This document shows positions 15,939-24,747 of a stretch of DNA of 64,000 bases, in pieces. The DNA is from Mesorhizobium sp. INR15 (lineage in GTDB: Bacteria > Pseudomonadota > Alphaproteobacteria > Rhizobiales > Rhizobiaceae): positions 3,606,001-3,670,000 of the forward strand of contig NZ_CP045496.1 in assembly GCF_015500075.1 (NCBI RefSeq), written 5' to 3'. Below the pieces are notes generated by a model. The model saw only the letters and a program-made list of their open reading frames with translations, made no database searches and was not told the origin of the DNA. Each line of letters starts with the position of its first letter. Positions within the stretch are counted from its first letter, which is position 1. The position numbers were made by a program, and so were the translations under genes.

Positions 15939-16832
15939 ATGACGAAATCCGACGCCGACACCACACCTGCCATCACGCAGGCAATGGTCGATGCCTATGA
16001 CGAATACACGCATCTGACGCTCGACCGCCGCCGCTTCATGGAACAACTGACCAGGCTGGCAGGATCGGGTGCGGCGGCGGCAGCGATCGCGCCGTTGCTG
16101 GCGGCAAATTCCGCGCAGGCGGCGATCGTCGCCGAGGACGATGCCCGCGTGAAGGGCGAGGACGTCACTTATCCCGGCGGCAGCGGCGAGATGAAGGGCT
16201 ATCTCGTGAAGCCGACCGGCCATGCCGGGAAGCTCGGCACGGTCATCGTCATCCATGAGAACAGGGGCCTCAACCCGCATATCCGCGACGTTGCCCGGCG
16301 CGTGGCGCTGGAAGGGTTCGTGGCACTGGCGCCGGACTTCCTGTCGCCGCTCGGCGGCACACCGGATGATGAAGACAAGGCGCGCGACCTGTTTCCCAAG
16401 CTTGATCCGGCGCAACTCGCGGCCAATGCGGTGGCGACTGTGGCGTATCTGAAAGCCGACAAGGACGGCAATGGCAAGGTCGGCGCGGTCGGCTTCTGCT
16501 GGGGCGGCGGCACGGTCAACATGCTGGCCGTCGACGCACCCGACCTCGCGGCAGGCGTCGCCTATTACGGCATGCAGCCGAAGGCCGCCGATGCGGCGAA
16601 GATCAAGGCCGCGCTGATGCTGCATTATGCCGGGCTGGACACACGCACCAATGCCGGGATCGATGCCTACAAGAAAGAACTCGACGCGGCGCATGTCGAA
16701 TACACGGTCTATGTCTATGACGGCGCCAACCATGCCTTCAACAACGATACGTCGGCGGCCCGCTACGACAAGGCCGCGGCGGATCTCGCCTGGGGCCGCA
16801 CGATCGCATTCCTCAAGCAGAAACTGGCCTAG
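15939..16832 (+). CDS. Dienelactone hydrolase family protein with twin-arginine-type leader
   Basis: This 297-residue alpha/beta hydrolase of the dienelactone hydrolase family has the nucleophile cysteine in VGFCWGG, and a C-terminal catalytic histidine in GANHAFNN. Residues ~25-60 read DRRRFMEQL followed by a hydrophobic Ala-rich stretch ending SAQAA, so the protein is probably exported by the Tat system, as in several secreted DLH-like proteins. Start is the ATG after GAGGAG. Its last four bases overlap the convergent response-regulator gene. The real substrate is not known; no chlorocatechol pathway genes are nearby. Confidence 0.85.
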   Translation: MTKSDADTTPAITQAMVDAYDEYTHLTLDRRRFMEQLTRLAGSGAAAAAIAPLLAANSAQAAIVAEDDARVKGEDVTYPGGSGEMKGYLVKPTGHAGKLGTVIVIHENRGLNPHIRDVARRVALEGFVALAPDFLSPLGGTPDDEDKARDLFPKLDPAQLAANAVATVAYLKADKDGNGKVGAVGFCWGGGTVNMLAVDAPDLAAGVAYYGMQPKAADAAKIKAALMLHYAGLDTRTNAGIDAYKKELDAAHVEYTVYVYDGANHAFNNDTSAARYDKAAADLAWGRTIAFLKQKLA

Positions 16833-17278
16833 CTGGACGGCGCGGCCCACACCGTTTCAAAGGCCGGCGACAGCGTGAAGCCGGCCGGCAAAACCGAAAC
16901 AGGCGGCGGGCGGCGCACACCTTCCTGCAGATACCGCAGGGCCGACATCAGCCCGTTCATGGTATAAGGCTTGGCGATGACGCCGACCGCGCCCGCGAAG
17001 TGATCAGGAATGCGCTTCGGATTGGCGGTCATGAACACCACCATCGAGTTCTTCTGTTCACCAATGTATTCAGCCACTTCGACGCCGGTCGGGCCGTCGG
17101 TCAGTTGAATGTCGACAAAGGCGATATCGGCATCCGTCGTATCAACCATGCTCCTTGCCTCGGTCAGGGAGGTTGCCCAACCGACGACGCTGTGGCCAGC
17201 GTCCTCGACAAGGCTTTCCAGCTCCATCGCCAACAGCGCTTCATCCTCGACAATCAGGACCTTCAGCGGTTCAATCAT
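16829..17278 (-). CDS. Response regulator receiver protein, partner of the LOV kinase
   Basis: This 149-residue stand-alone receiver domain has the acidic pair VEDE (residues 10-13), phospho-acceptor D56 in AFVDIQL, the conserved Thr in FMTAN and the Lys in IAKPY. It has no DNA-binding output domain, so it works by protein contact or phosphotransfer. Its start overlaps the stop of the LOV histidine kinase by four bases (ATGA), which makes it the likely direct partner of that kinase. Similar single-domain receivers downstream of HWE/HisKA2 kinases feed into general stress signalling in rhizobia. Confidence 0.9.
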   Translation of the reverse strand: MIEPLKVLIVEDEALLAMELESLVEDAGHSVVGWATSLTEARSMVDTTDADIAFVDIQLTDGPTGVEVAEYIGEQKNSMVVFMTANPKRIPDHFAGAVGVIAKPYTMNGLMSALRYLQEGVRRPPPVSVLPAGFTLSPAFETVWAAPSS

Positions 17279-18423
17279 GACATGTTCCCCTTCTGCTGCG
17301 GTTCATTGGGCATCGATATGACAACCCTGGTGCCCGGGCCGGCATCGCGCCATTCGATGTCGGCGCGCAGCTGACGGGCGAGCGACTTGATCAGCCGCAT
17401 TCCGAAGGATGCGTCGCCACTGGCATCGGCCATGCCGACACCATCGTCTGACACCTCGATGTTGAAGTGGCCGTCAGGCTGGCTCATCTTGACGCCGATG
17501 CGGCCAGCGGTGGTTCCGTCGGGCTTTTCCTTGAAAGCATGTTTTAGAGCGTTGGTGACAAGCTCGTTGACCATAAGGGCCACCGGCGTCGCCTTTTCCG
17601 CCGAAATGACGATCGGCTCCAGCTCCAGCGTCGACTTGATTTCCGAGCGTCCGGAGGCCATCAGCAGATCGGTGACGAGATCCCTGGCGAAATCCGAAAC
17701 GTCGAACTTGCTGACATCCTTCGACTGATAGAGCCGGCGATGCACGGTGCTCAGCGCTTCGATACGCTCCAGCATGGTGGTCAGCGACTGTTTGGTCGCC
17801 TCGTCCTTTATGGTCCGGCTCTGCATGACGATCAGCGATGAGATCATCTGCAAGTTGTTCTTCACCCGGTGATCGACCTCATGCAGCAAGGTGGTTTGCG
17901 CTTCGAGTGCGGCCTCGAGTTCTCGCGTGCGCTCCTTGACCGCCTTTTCGAAGCGATCCTTGTCAGCGGTGATGCGATGCTCCGACCGCTTGCGATCGGT
18001 TACGTCGAGTTGCGAGGCGAAGAAGAACTGCAGCTCGCCGCTGCCGTTCGAAACCGGGCTGATATAGAGCGCGTTCCAGAAGGTGGAACCATCCTTGCGA
18101 TAGTTCAAAACATCGACGCTGACATCCGTTGTGGCGGCAACGGCTTCGCGCACCTTATCTATCGCCGCCTTGTCGGTTTTTGGCCCCTGGAGAAAGCGGC
18201 AATTCTTGCCAAGCACATCTTCGCGCGCATAGCCCGTCAATCGCAAGAAAGCGTCGTTAACGAAAACAATGGGATTGTCGGCCCGCCTTGGGTCCGTGAT
18301 GATCATAGACATGCGGGTAGCCCTTATGGCGGCCGCGAACGGATCACCTTTGCCATGTTCGACATGAAGGTCATCCGTCATATGCCACGCGTCAGCCGGC
18401 TCCCTGGTGTGTTTCCAGTCCAT
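17275..18423 (-). CDS. LOV-domain (blue-light) sensor histidine kinase, HisKA_2/HWE type
   Basis: This 382-residue soluble kinase has a PAS domain (residues ~30-145) with the complete flavin-binding LOV signature GKNCRFLQG; C75 is the cysteine that forms the light-induced adduct with FMN. A coiled-coil linker leads to a HisKA_2-type box EVDHRVKNN with phospho-acceptor H185, then an HATPase domain with the N-box VNELVTNALKHAF and a G-box DDGVGM. There are no membrane segments. This is the architecture of the Brucella LOV-HK and of rhizobial LOV kinases. It is translationally coupled to a receiver-only protein. Blue-light sensing is well supported by the motif; the physiological output is not evident here. 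Confidence 0.92.
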   Translation of the reverse strand: MDWKHTREPADAWHMTDDLHVEHGKGDPFAAAIRATRMSMIITDPRRADNPIVFVNDAFLRLTGYAREDVLGKNCRFLQGPKTDKAAIDKVREAVAATTDVSVDVLNYRKDGSTFWNALYISPVSNGSGELQFFFASQLDVTDRKRSEHRITADKDRFEKAVKERTRELEAALEAQTTLLHEVDHRVKNNLQMISSLIVMQSRTIKDEATKQSLTTMLERIEALSTVHRRLYQSKDVSKFDVSDFARDLVTDLLMASGRSEIKSTLELEPIVISAEKATPVALMVNELVTNALKHAFKEKPDGTTAGRIGVKMSQPDGHFNIEVSDDGVGMADASGDASFGMRLIKSLARQLRADIEWRDAGPGTRVVISMPNEPQQKGNMS

Positions 18424-18764
18424 TCTTGTTCTCCAAGCCGTTCGTGGGGAGACAACGGCTCAGGCCGGGCATGGTTCAATCTTGGGCCGTATTGTCGCAT
18501 CCGGACGAATCACGGAACCACATTGAAAACAAAGTAAGCTACTGGAAATAAAGGGTATGTTGCCGCTGATCAAAAGCGCTTCCGGCCGTTAAAAGCCACA
18601 CCGGCGACCACAAGGGCGATGCCCAGGCAGTATCTGAAGCCGGGATCATCCAGTCGTCGCCGGTTGTGGCGCGGTCGCCTCTGGCCGCCATCAAGCGACA
18701 GCCTTGAATCCGCGCGTTGAGAGGCGGCCCAGGCTTGTTGTGTTCAACGACAGCAGGTCGTCTG
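18424..18764. other. Intergenic region without a recognised gene
   Basis: These 341 bases lie between the LOV kinase start and the small hypothetical gene. The part near 18510-18570 is AT-richer and probably holds the kinase promoter. I see no tRNA, hairpin terminator or plausible short gene in it. Confidence 0.5.
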
Positions 18765-18962
18765 TCAGGCGTGGCCGCGCTTCAGCCGCGCGCGCTTCAG
18801 GATGCTGCGCCAGCGGATCATGTCGAACGGGATCGGCTCATTGCTGTTGGCGATGTGGAAAATCTCGTTGTCGACGTTCTTGAGCGAGCGCCAGAAATCA
18901 TAGTCGGTAATGCGCGGATCAGCAGCTAGCCTGTCCACTTCGACCTTGATGTCGGTTTTCAT
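18765..18962 (-). CDS. Small hypothetical protein, 65 residues
   Basis: This short protein starts MKTDIKVEVDRLAADPRI and ends in a basic stretch (SILKRARLKRGHA). The ATG at 18962 follows a GAGGGA site; the longer open frame to 19067 has no better start. Composition is balanced acidic/basic and no domain is recognised. It sits alone between the LOV kinase and a thioesterase. Its reality rests on the start site and codon pattern only. Confidence 0.5.
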   Translation of the reverse strand: MKTDIKVEVDRLAADPRITDYDFWRSLKNVDNEIFHIANSNEPIPFDMIRWRSILKRARLKRGHA

Positions 18963-19222
18963 GCACGTCCCTCGAACCGGCTTGCCCCGCCGCCCGTATC
19001 TCAACCCGATGCGGATCGTTCTCGACCGCTCGACTGAGTCGTTCAACGGCTCAATTGGCTTGTTCACGTTAAAACCTTGGTAAGGTTAACGCTGGCGTAT
19101 AGCCGCTTCAAGCGCCCGCATGCCGAATTCGGTGGTCCCGTTCTTTTGATTTTCCAGTGTGGCTTTTGAGCCCAAATCAGCGCGTGGCTATGTCCGGGAA
19201 AGGCGCGAATTTCGGCTTTGTC

Positions 19223-19702
19223 CTACTTGCGGCGGATACCGATCGCGCGGCCGGCGCGTTCCGGCATTGGCAGCGTGGCATGGGCGGCACGCATCGCTTC
19301 CACCTTGGCGAGCACATCGGCGGGGAAGGGCGCCACCTTGGGCCCGGCCATGTCGACATGCAGCGACAGCGTTTCGGAGGTGGCCGCCAGCCAGCCGTCG
19401 ACATGGCGGATTTCCTGGTAGGTTCTCAGCCGCTTCTCGTCGTGGTCAATAAGCTGAAGAGAGACCGTTACCTTGTGCTCGAGGTGGAGCTCCTGCAGGT
19501 AACAGACATGGACTTCCGCGGTGTAGATGGTGAGGCGGCGGTCCCTGACGTAGTTCGGCCCCATCCCCATCTCTTCGAAAGCGCCGTCCGAGCCACGGTC
19601 GAAGATGACGTTGTAATAGGCCATGTTGAGATGGCCGTTATAGTCGATCCAGTCCTTCTCGATATCCATTGGTTTGGAGACGAAGGGGGCAGGCAGGGAC
19701 AT
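19223..19702 (-). CDS. Hotdog-fold thioesterase family protein
   Basis: This 159-residue protein has a hotdog thioesterase fold, with the conserved DYNGHLNMAYY segment (residues ~19-29) that corresponds to the active-site loop of 4-hydroxybenzoyl-CoA thioesterase-like enzymes, followed by EVHVCYLQEL and an RTYQEI strand. It probably hydrolyses an acyl-CoA. Rhizobial relatives include enzymes of carnitine and betaine catabolism, but nothing next to it proves that. Single gene, divergent from the FAD-linked oxidase at 19818. Confidence 0.8.
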   Translation of the reverse strand: MSLPAPFVSKPMDIEKDWIDYNGHLNMAYYNVIFDRGSDGAFEEMGMGPNYVRDRRLTIYTAEVHVCYLQELHLEHKVTVSLQLIDHDEKRLRTYQEIRHVDGWLAATSETLSLHVDMAGPKVAPFPADVLAKVEAMRAAHATLPMPERAGRAIGIRRK

Positions 19703-19817
19703 GGAACTTCCTTGTTATGGTGCTGGACAGGGACAGGGTGGTGAGACTAGGCATCGATAAGCATGACGAGCATAGACGCAGGGAAGCGCCGACGCTGGTC
19801 CATTCGCGGAGAAATTC

Positions 19818-21233
19818 ATGGCTCTGAGCGACCTCAACCCCGTAGAGCGCAATGAAGACGGCATCGCCGCCGTGCTCGGCATCCTCAAGCAGCGTTTTGG
19901 CGAGCGTTTCCAGACCGGCCAGGCAATCCGGTCACAGCACGCGCACACGACAACCTACATCCCGACGCAGGCGCCCGACGGTGTCGCTTTTCCCGAGACG
20001 ACGGCCGAAGTGCAGGAGATCGTTCGCGCTTGCGCCCAATACCGCGTGCCGGTCATCGCTTTCGGTGTCGGATCGTCGCTGGAAGGTCACACCAATGCGC
20101 CCGGCGGCGGCATCTCGCTCGACACTTCGCGGATGAACCGCATTCTGGCGGTCAACCCGCAGGATCTCGATTGCACGGTCGAGCCCGGAGTGACACGCGA
20201 GGATTTGAACCGGCATCTGCGCGACACCGGCCTGTTCTTTCCGATAGACCCCGGCGCCAATGCGTCGCTTGGCGGCATGGCGGCAACGCGGGCCTCGGGC
20301 ACGAATGCCGTGCGCTACGGCACGATGCGCGAAAACGTGCTGTCGCTGACAGCTGTTATGGCCGACGGCGAGGTCGTGACCACGGGCAAGCGGGCGAAGA
20401 AGAGCTCGGCCGGGTATGATCTGACGCGGCTGCTGGTCGGCTCTGAAGGCACGCTCGGCATCATCACGTCGCTGACCTTGAAGCTGCAAGGCATTCCACA
20501 AGCGATATCCGGCGGCGTCTGCCCGTTCCCTAGCGTCGAGGCCGCCTGCAACGCGGTGATCGCGACGATCCAGATGGGCATCCCGGTGGCGCGCATCGAA
20601 CTGGTCAACGGGCTGCAGATGCGGGCGATGAAGAACTATTCGAAGCTCGACTATCCCGAAAGCCCATGCCTGTTCGTCGAGTTCCATGGCAGCGATGCCG
20701 GCGTGGCCGAACAGGCCGAAACCTTTGGCATGATCGCGGAAGAAAACGGCGGGGGGCCATTCCTTTGGACCAGCGTTGCCGAGGAGCGGACCAAGCTTTG
20801 GAAGGCCAGGCACGACGCTTACTGGTCATCGCTGACGCTGCGGCCGGGCGCCAAGGGCCTGTCGACCGATGTCTGCGTGCCGATCTCGCGCTTTGCCGAA
20901 TGCGTTATGGAGACCGAGGCTGACATTGCCGAGATGGGGCTGATCGCGCCGATCGTCGGTCATGCCGGCGACGGCAATTTCCATGTTCTGGTGCTGATGG
21001 ATGTCGATGACCCCAAGGAGATCGCGCTGTCGGAGAAATTCGTCGCCAGACTGAACATGCGGGCGATTGCCATGGACGGCACCTGCACCGGTGAGCACGG
21101 CATCGGCCAGGGCAAGGTCGGCTTCCTGCGCCATGAACTCGGCCACGGCGTCGACATCATGCGCTCGATCAAGCAGGCGCTCGATCCTCAGAACATCCTC
21201 AACCCCGGGAAAATCCTGCCGGCGGCAGGATAG
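19818..21233 (+). CDS. FAD-linked oxidase, D-lactate dehydrogenase (cytochrome)/GlcD family
   Basis: This 471-residue flavoprotein has an N-terminal PCMH-type FAD-binding domain (residues ~40-220, with GVGSSLEGHTNAPGGGISLD and IDPGANASLGGM) and a FAD-oxidase C domain with HAGDGNFH and the terminal DPQNILNPGK. These are the hallmarks of D-lactate/2-hydroxyacid dehydrogenases that feed electrons to cytochrome c or the quinone pool. Length matches the family. It is monocistronic as far as can be seen, divergent from the thioesterase. Glycolate oxidase subunit GlcD is the alternative, but glcE/glcF are not adjacent. Confidence 0.88.
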   Translation: MALSDLNPVERNEDGIAAVLGILKQRFGERFQTGQAIRSQHAHTTTYIPTQAPDGVAFPETTAEVQEIVRACAQYRVPVIAFGVGSSLEGHTNAPGGGISLDTSRMNRILAVNPQDLDCTVEPGVTREDLNRHLRDTGLFFPIDPGANASLGGMAATRASGTNAVRYGTMRENVLSLTAVMADGEVVTTGKRAKKSSAGYDLTRLLVGSEGTLGIITSLTLKLQGIPQAISGGVCPFPSVEAACNAVIATIQMGIPVARIELVNGLQMRAMKNYSKLDYPESPCLFVEFHGSDAGVAEQAETFGMIAEENGGGPFLWTSVAEERTKLWKARHDAYWSSLTLRPGAKGLSTDVCVPISRFAECVMETEADIAEMGLIAPIVGHAGDGNFHVLVLMDVDDPKEIALSEKFVARLNMRAIAMDGTCTGEHGIGQGKVGFLRHELGHGVDIMRSIKQALDPQNILNPGKILPAAG

Positions 21234-21269
21234 GCGGCCGGAGCTCGCGACGGTCTCTAGCGCGGAAGC

Positions 21270-21782
21270 TCACAGTTCCGAAAGACGGCGCGCGGGTTCG
21301 GCGCGGTGGAGATAGCCAGTGAACGTATCGGGGGAGCTTGGCTTGGACAGCTGGGTCACGATGCGCCCGACTTCGCCGCGATGATAGCCGGCATGGGTGA
21401 TGACATGGGCAAGCATTTCCTCGCGTGACATCTCCCCAGGCGTGCCGTCAGTGAAGGTAAAGCGGATCGTTTCTACCAGCTCGTGGGGACCCAGCTGTTC
21501 GACATATCCGAGATACCACCGGTCCGTATCCCTGATCGCTTCAGAGAGTTCGGCGAGCTTCGGTGTTTCCGCCGTACCCGTATCCCTGTAGTCGTGCTTC
21601 TGCTTCCGGGCATTGGCGGCGAATATCCTGTCGACGACATGCGCGTGGTTGATGGTTTCAAGGATCTGTCCCAAGCCCTCCTTGCCAAGGTCCTTCTCAA
21701 TGTCCTTCAGCGAGACAATGAGTTCCTCATCGGCCCAGGATTTGTATTTGAACAGGGATAAAAGGAGCGTCTTGCTGCTCAT
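21270..21782 (-). CDS. DinB family protein
   Basis: This 170-residue four-helix DinB/YfiT-like protein has the potential metal-binding histidines in ETINHAH (first helix bundle) and HVITHAGYHRGEV near the C terminus. Members include thiol-dependent transferases acting on bacillithiol or mycothiol in Gram-positives; the role in proteobacteria is unknown. It is divergent from a TetR regulator, with a strong palindrome between them, so it is probably repressed by that regulator. Confidence 0.85.
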   Translation of the reverse strand: MSSKTLLLSLFKYKSWADEELIVSLKDIEKDLGKEGLGQILETINHAHVVDRIFAANARKQKHDYRDTGTAETPKLAELSEAIRDTDRWYLGYVEQLGPHELVETIRFTFTDGTPGEMSREEMLAHVITHAGYHRGEVGRIVTQLSKPSSPDTFTGYLHRAEPARRLSEL

Positions 21783-21822
21783 GGCGGCCTCCGATTGTGT
21801 TGCGCTCCTGACCCGGTTGGGT

Positions 21823-21848
21823 AAAATGTGAGCTTCTATTCACATTTT
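21823..21848. promoter_or_regulatory. TetR operator candidate (AAAATGTGA-N8-TCACATTTT)
   Basis: Perfect 9-base inverted repeats separated by eight bases lie in the 83-base gap between the divergent DinB and TetR genes, ending 17 bases before the TetR start. Position and symmetry fit an autoregulatory TetR operator controlling both genes. Confidence 0.65.
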
Positions 21849-21865
21849 GCGGAAAAAGCGCCGAT

Positions 21866-22495
21866 ATGGCTACTCGCATTCCCCCGCAACGCGAAAGCCC
21901 GCGCAAGGCGCCGAGGCAGCAGCGTTCCCGTGCCACCGTGGATGCCATCCTCGAGGCCGCCGCTCGCGTTCTGGCAAAGCGTGGCTGGGCCGATTTCACC
22001 ACCAATGAGACGGCCCTGGCGGCCGGCGTCAGCATCGGTTCGCTCTATCAGTATTTTCCCAACAAGCTGGCGCTGGCGGAGGAAATCCGCGCCCGTCATC
22101 TCGATGCTGTGCTGGCGGCCATTTCCATTTCAGACAGCGGCGAGGGGGCAGCCACGCTTGAGCGGCGCGTGGCAAAATTGATCGACGGCGTCGTCGCTGC
22201 CCACTCGGTCGACCAGGAACTGCATCGCGTCCTGCTCGATGAGGTGCCGCTGGCGGCGCGCTCGAAACAGGACGCGTTCGAGCTGGACTACCTCAGGCGC
22301 TATCAGGCGGTGATTCCACCGTTGCCTGGCAAGCCCGATCCGATACGCGATGAGATTACGGGGCGTGTGCTGTCGGCCGCCGTCGAAGGGGTCATCCATG
22401 CCGCGGCACGGCACGGCGAACTCGATTCGCCGGCCTTGCGCACCGAGCTCAACGAAATGGTCTGTGCCTATTTGCGCCATCGGTCCGGGCGCTGA
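21866..22495 (+). CDS. TetR-family transcriptional regulator
   Basis: This 209-residue regulator has the TetR DNA-binding domain in residues ~18-65 (RSRATVDAILEAAARVL, then NETALAAGVSIGSLYQYFPNK) and a TetR C-terminal ligand domain. It is divergent from the DinB-family gene and 85 bases upstream of the disrupted glutathione S-transferase on the same strand, so either could be its target. The inverted repeat at 21823-21848 is its likely binding site. Confidence 0.9.
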   Translation: MATRIPPQRESPRKAPRQQRSRATVDAILEAAARVLAKRGWADFTTNETALAAGVSIGSLYQYFPNKLALAEEIRARHLDAVLAAISISDSGEGAATLERRVAKLIDGVVAAHSVDQELHRVLLDEVPLAARSKQDAFELDYLRRYQAVIPPLPGKPDPIRDEITGRVLSAAVEGVIHAAARHGELDSPALRTELNEMVCAYLRHRSGR

Positions 22496-23028
22496 GCTTA
22501 GATCCGGCTTTGCAAGAATCGGAATGCGCGCGGCGCTGATGGGGTGCAGAACTCGATCCTATCAAAAGTAGAGGATCACCATGCTGACGCTTCACGACTA
22601 TCTGCCCTCCCAAAACGCCTGGAAGGTCCGCGTTTTGCTGGGACTGCTCAAGATTCCTTATGAGACCCGTAGCGTCTCGATTTTCGAGGGTGAGAGCCAT
22701 GCCGACGCCTTTCTCGACCTCAATCCGGCGGGCGCGGTTCCCGTTCTTCAGCTTGAAGACGGACGCGCGATCGCCGAGTCGAATGCGATCCTGACTTACC
22801 TCGCCGAAGGCACGCCGTTTCTGCCAGCGGACCGCTATCAGCGTGCGAAGGTCATGCAATGGCTGTTCTTCGAACAGTATCATGTCGAGCCGGTCATCGG
22901 TTCATTGCGATACTGGACATTGACCGGGCGGCTTGAGCGCAACAAAGCCATTGTCGCGGCGAAGCGGGAAGCCGGAGCCCGCACACTCCAGGCACTGAAC
23001 CGCAGCCTCGCCGAAGGATCCTTCCTAG

Positions 23029-23900
23029 GCCGTGTGGACGAATTGACTCAGGTATAGGTTTTGGGGTTCCGCTGACGAATCCAGTCTGATTCATGGATTG
23101 TCGACTGATTTGGAGGTCGGCGATGTCCACGAGGATGACGGAAACGGATTGGGCGAACACGCTGGAGGTTTTCCGGGCCTGCCTGCCACGGCGAGGCCGC
23201 AAGGCTGCGGACGACCGGCTGTTTCTGGAAGCCATGCACTTCTTCACGGTGGAGAATGTGCGCTGGCGTGCGCTGCCGGAACGCTTCGGCCACTGGAACT
23301 CAGTGTGGAAGCGCTTTGACCGGCTGAGCAAGGCCGGCGTGTTCGAAGCCTTCTTCGACACGTTGGCCGAGATGAGCGCATCGGCCCATCTGATCCAAAT
23401 GTTCGACTCCACCATTGTCCGCGCCCATGTCTCGGCAGCGGGCGCAAAGGGGGGCAGCAAGGCCAGGCGCTCGGCCGCTCGCGCGGCGGGTTCACAACGA
23501 AAATCCACGCCAAGGCGGACAATTCTGGCGACATCATCGCGTTCGATCTGACCGGTGGCCAGGTTGCCGACACAACCCGCTTCGAGACCCTGCTCGACAT
23601 AGGGCCGGACATCACCCCACGCGCCGCGCTGGGCGACAAAGGCTATTCCAGCAAGGCCAATCGCGCCGCCGCGCGGACACGCGGCATCGCCCCGGTGATC
23701 CCTCACAAGGCCAACGAGAAAAACAGGCCAGCCTTCTTCGCCAAGACGCTCTACAAGGCGCGCGCCCGCATCGAACAAGGCTTCGGGCGGCTCAAGCGCT
23801 TCAAACGCGTTGCCCTGCGATGCGAAAAGACCGCACGAAACTTCCGCTCAATCGTAAGCTTCGCCGCAGGCCTATGCTTGATCAAATTCGTCCACACGGC
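23029..23900 (+). mobile_element. Insertion sequence, IS5 family (IS427-like), 872 bp
   Basis: The element is bounded by imperfect terminal inverted repeats beginning GCCGTGTGGACGAATT and flanked by a direct CTAG at 23025-23028 and 23901-23904, the target duplication. It carries one transposase in two overlapping frames joined by a -1 shift. Both ends are intact and the target gene can be rebuilt exactly, so this is a complete, probably young, insertion. Family assignment is from the transposase and the small CTAG/TA-type target. Confidence 0.9.
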
Positions 23901-23904
23901 CTAG
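23123..23904 (+). CDS. IS5-family transposase, two frames joined by -1 frameshift
   Basis: OrfA starts at the ATG 23123 (MSTRMTETDW) and covers the N-terminal DUF4096-type region with FFTVENVRWRALPERFGHW and the first acidic residue in MFDSTIVRAH. OrfB, in the -1 frame, continues GGFTTKIHAKAD, then ALGDKGYSS, and RIEQGFGRLKRF with the DDE glutamate and the IS5 signature, ending FVHTA. The frames meet at the slippery run AAAGGGGGG (23446-23454). Unshifted OrfA stops at 23551. The OrfB stop TAG lies in the duplicated target CTAG, not in the element itself. Confidence 0.88.
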
Positions 23905-24221
23905 TCGGCAAGCAGCTATCGATCGCGGATATCGCGGTCTATGCGTACAGCCACCGAGCCGAGGATTGCGGCTTCGTTCTCCCGGACTATCCGGCATTCA
24001 TGGCTTGGCTTGGCCGTGTACGGGACGCACTCGGCCCTGATTATCCCGTGTATCCGTACAGCATCGACAAACATTCCGGCGGTTGATCTGTTCGAATGCG
24101 GGCCTTGAAGAGCGGCACCATCGTTGCTGAAAACGGTTCGCCTTGACCTCAGCGCTGTTTGGTCCGAGGCTCCTGACCGAGGCCTGAAGTCACAGGCGTG
24201 CCAAGCGGAGGAAACAGTGTC

Positions 24222-24743
24222 ATGGCAATCTCACGCAAGGAAGAGGCTCGGGCGCTGAGCGCCGACGAACACGAGTTGGTGGAGAAGTCGCACCATCCGG
24301 TGGTGCAAAACCTCTCCGATGCGGACCTCGCCAGCCTGGTCAAGCTGTTGCGGGAGCGGCGCGACAAGGCACAGACGCAGGCGCATCAGCGCCGCCGCGA
24401 AATACGTGGCAAGGGCGCGTCAAAGGGTGCCGCCGCCTCCAGGGCCGATGGCGGCTCTCAGTTGAAGCTGGCGGTGCTGGCGATGGCCATGCGGCGGCTG
24501 AATGGCGAGGCCGAACGGCGCCGGCAATTGGCGGCGCGTCTTTCGCTGGTCGACAATGCGCGCAAGGCGCTGACGCTGAAGCAAAGGGCGACAGCCGACG
24601 GTCCCGCATTCAATTCGCGCACCGCGCACCAGGGCATGCGCGCCGTGGCAAACCAGAGGGCGCAAGACCTTGTGCGGCCGATGGAACTCGGCCGCCAGCG
24701 CAAGGCGGCAAAGGTGGCGCAGGCAAAGCGCGACGCGCGGTGA
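24222..24743 (+). CDS. Conserved hypothetical basic protein
   Basis: This 173-residue, strongly basic, Ala-rich, largely helical protein starts MAISRKEEARALSADEHEL after a GGAGG site; the ATG nine codons upstream lacks one. It contains ADLASLVKLLRERRDKAQ and several KR-rich segments, suggesting nucleic-acid binding, but no domain is recognised. Its stop lies five bases from the convergent DyP peroxidase stop. Function unknown. Confidence 0.7.
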   Translation: MAISRKEEARALSADEHELVEKSHHPVVQNLSDADLASLVKLLRERRDKAQTQAHQRRREIRGKGASKGAAASRADGGSQLKLAVLAMAMRRLNGEAERRRQLAARLSLVDNARKALTLKQRATADGPAFNSRTAHQGMRAVANQRAQDLVRPMELGRQRKAAKVAQAKRDAR

Positions 24744-24747
24744 GTTT

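Larger units (their letters stand above)
22581..24086 (+). pseudogene. Glutathione S-transferase gene interrupted by an IS5-type element
   Basis: The 5' part (22581-23028) encodes a GST N-terminal thioredoxin domain (MLTLHDYLPSQNAWKVRVLL, with the NPAGAVPVL cis-Pro loop and AIAESNAI) and the start of the helical domain. The rest (23905-24086) encodes VGKQLSIADIAVYAYSHRAED to the end. Removing the 872-base insert plus one CTAG joins them in frame as SLAEGSFLVGKQLSIADIA, the usual GST N-capping box region, giving about 209 residues. With the insert, translation runs into the element and stops after DELTQV. The gene is therefore inactive, and recently so, because the flanks show no other damage. 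Confidence 0.92.
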
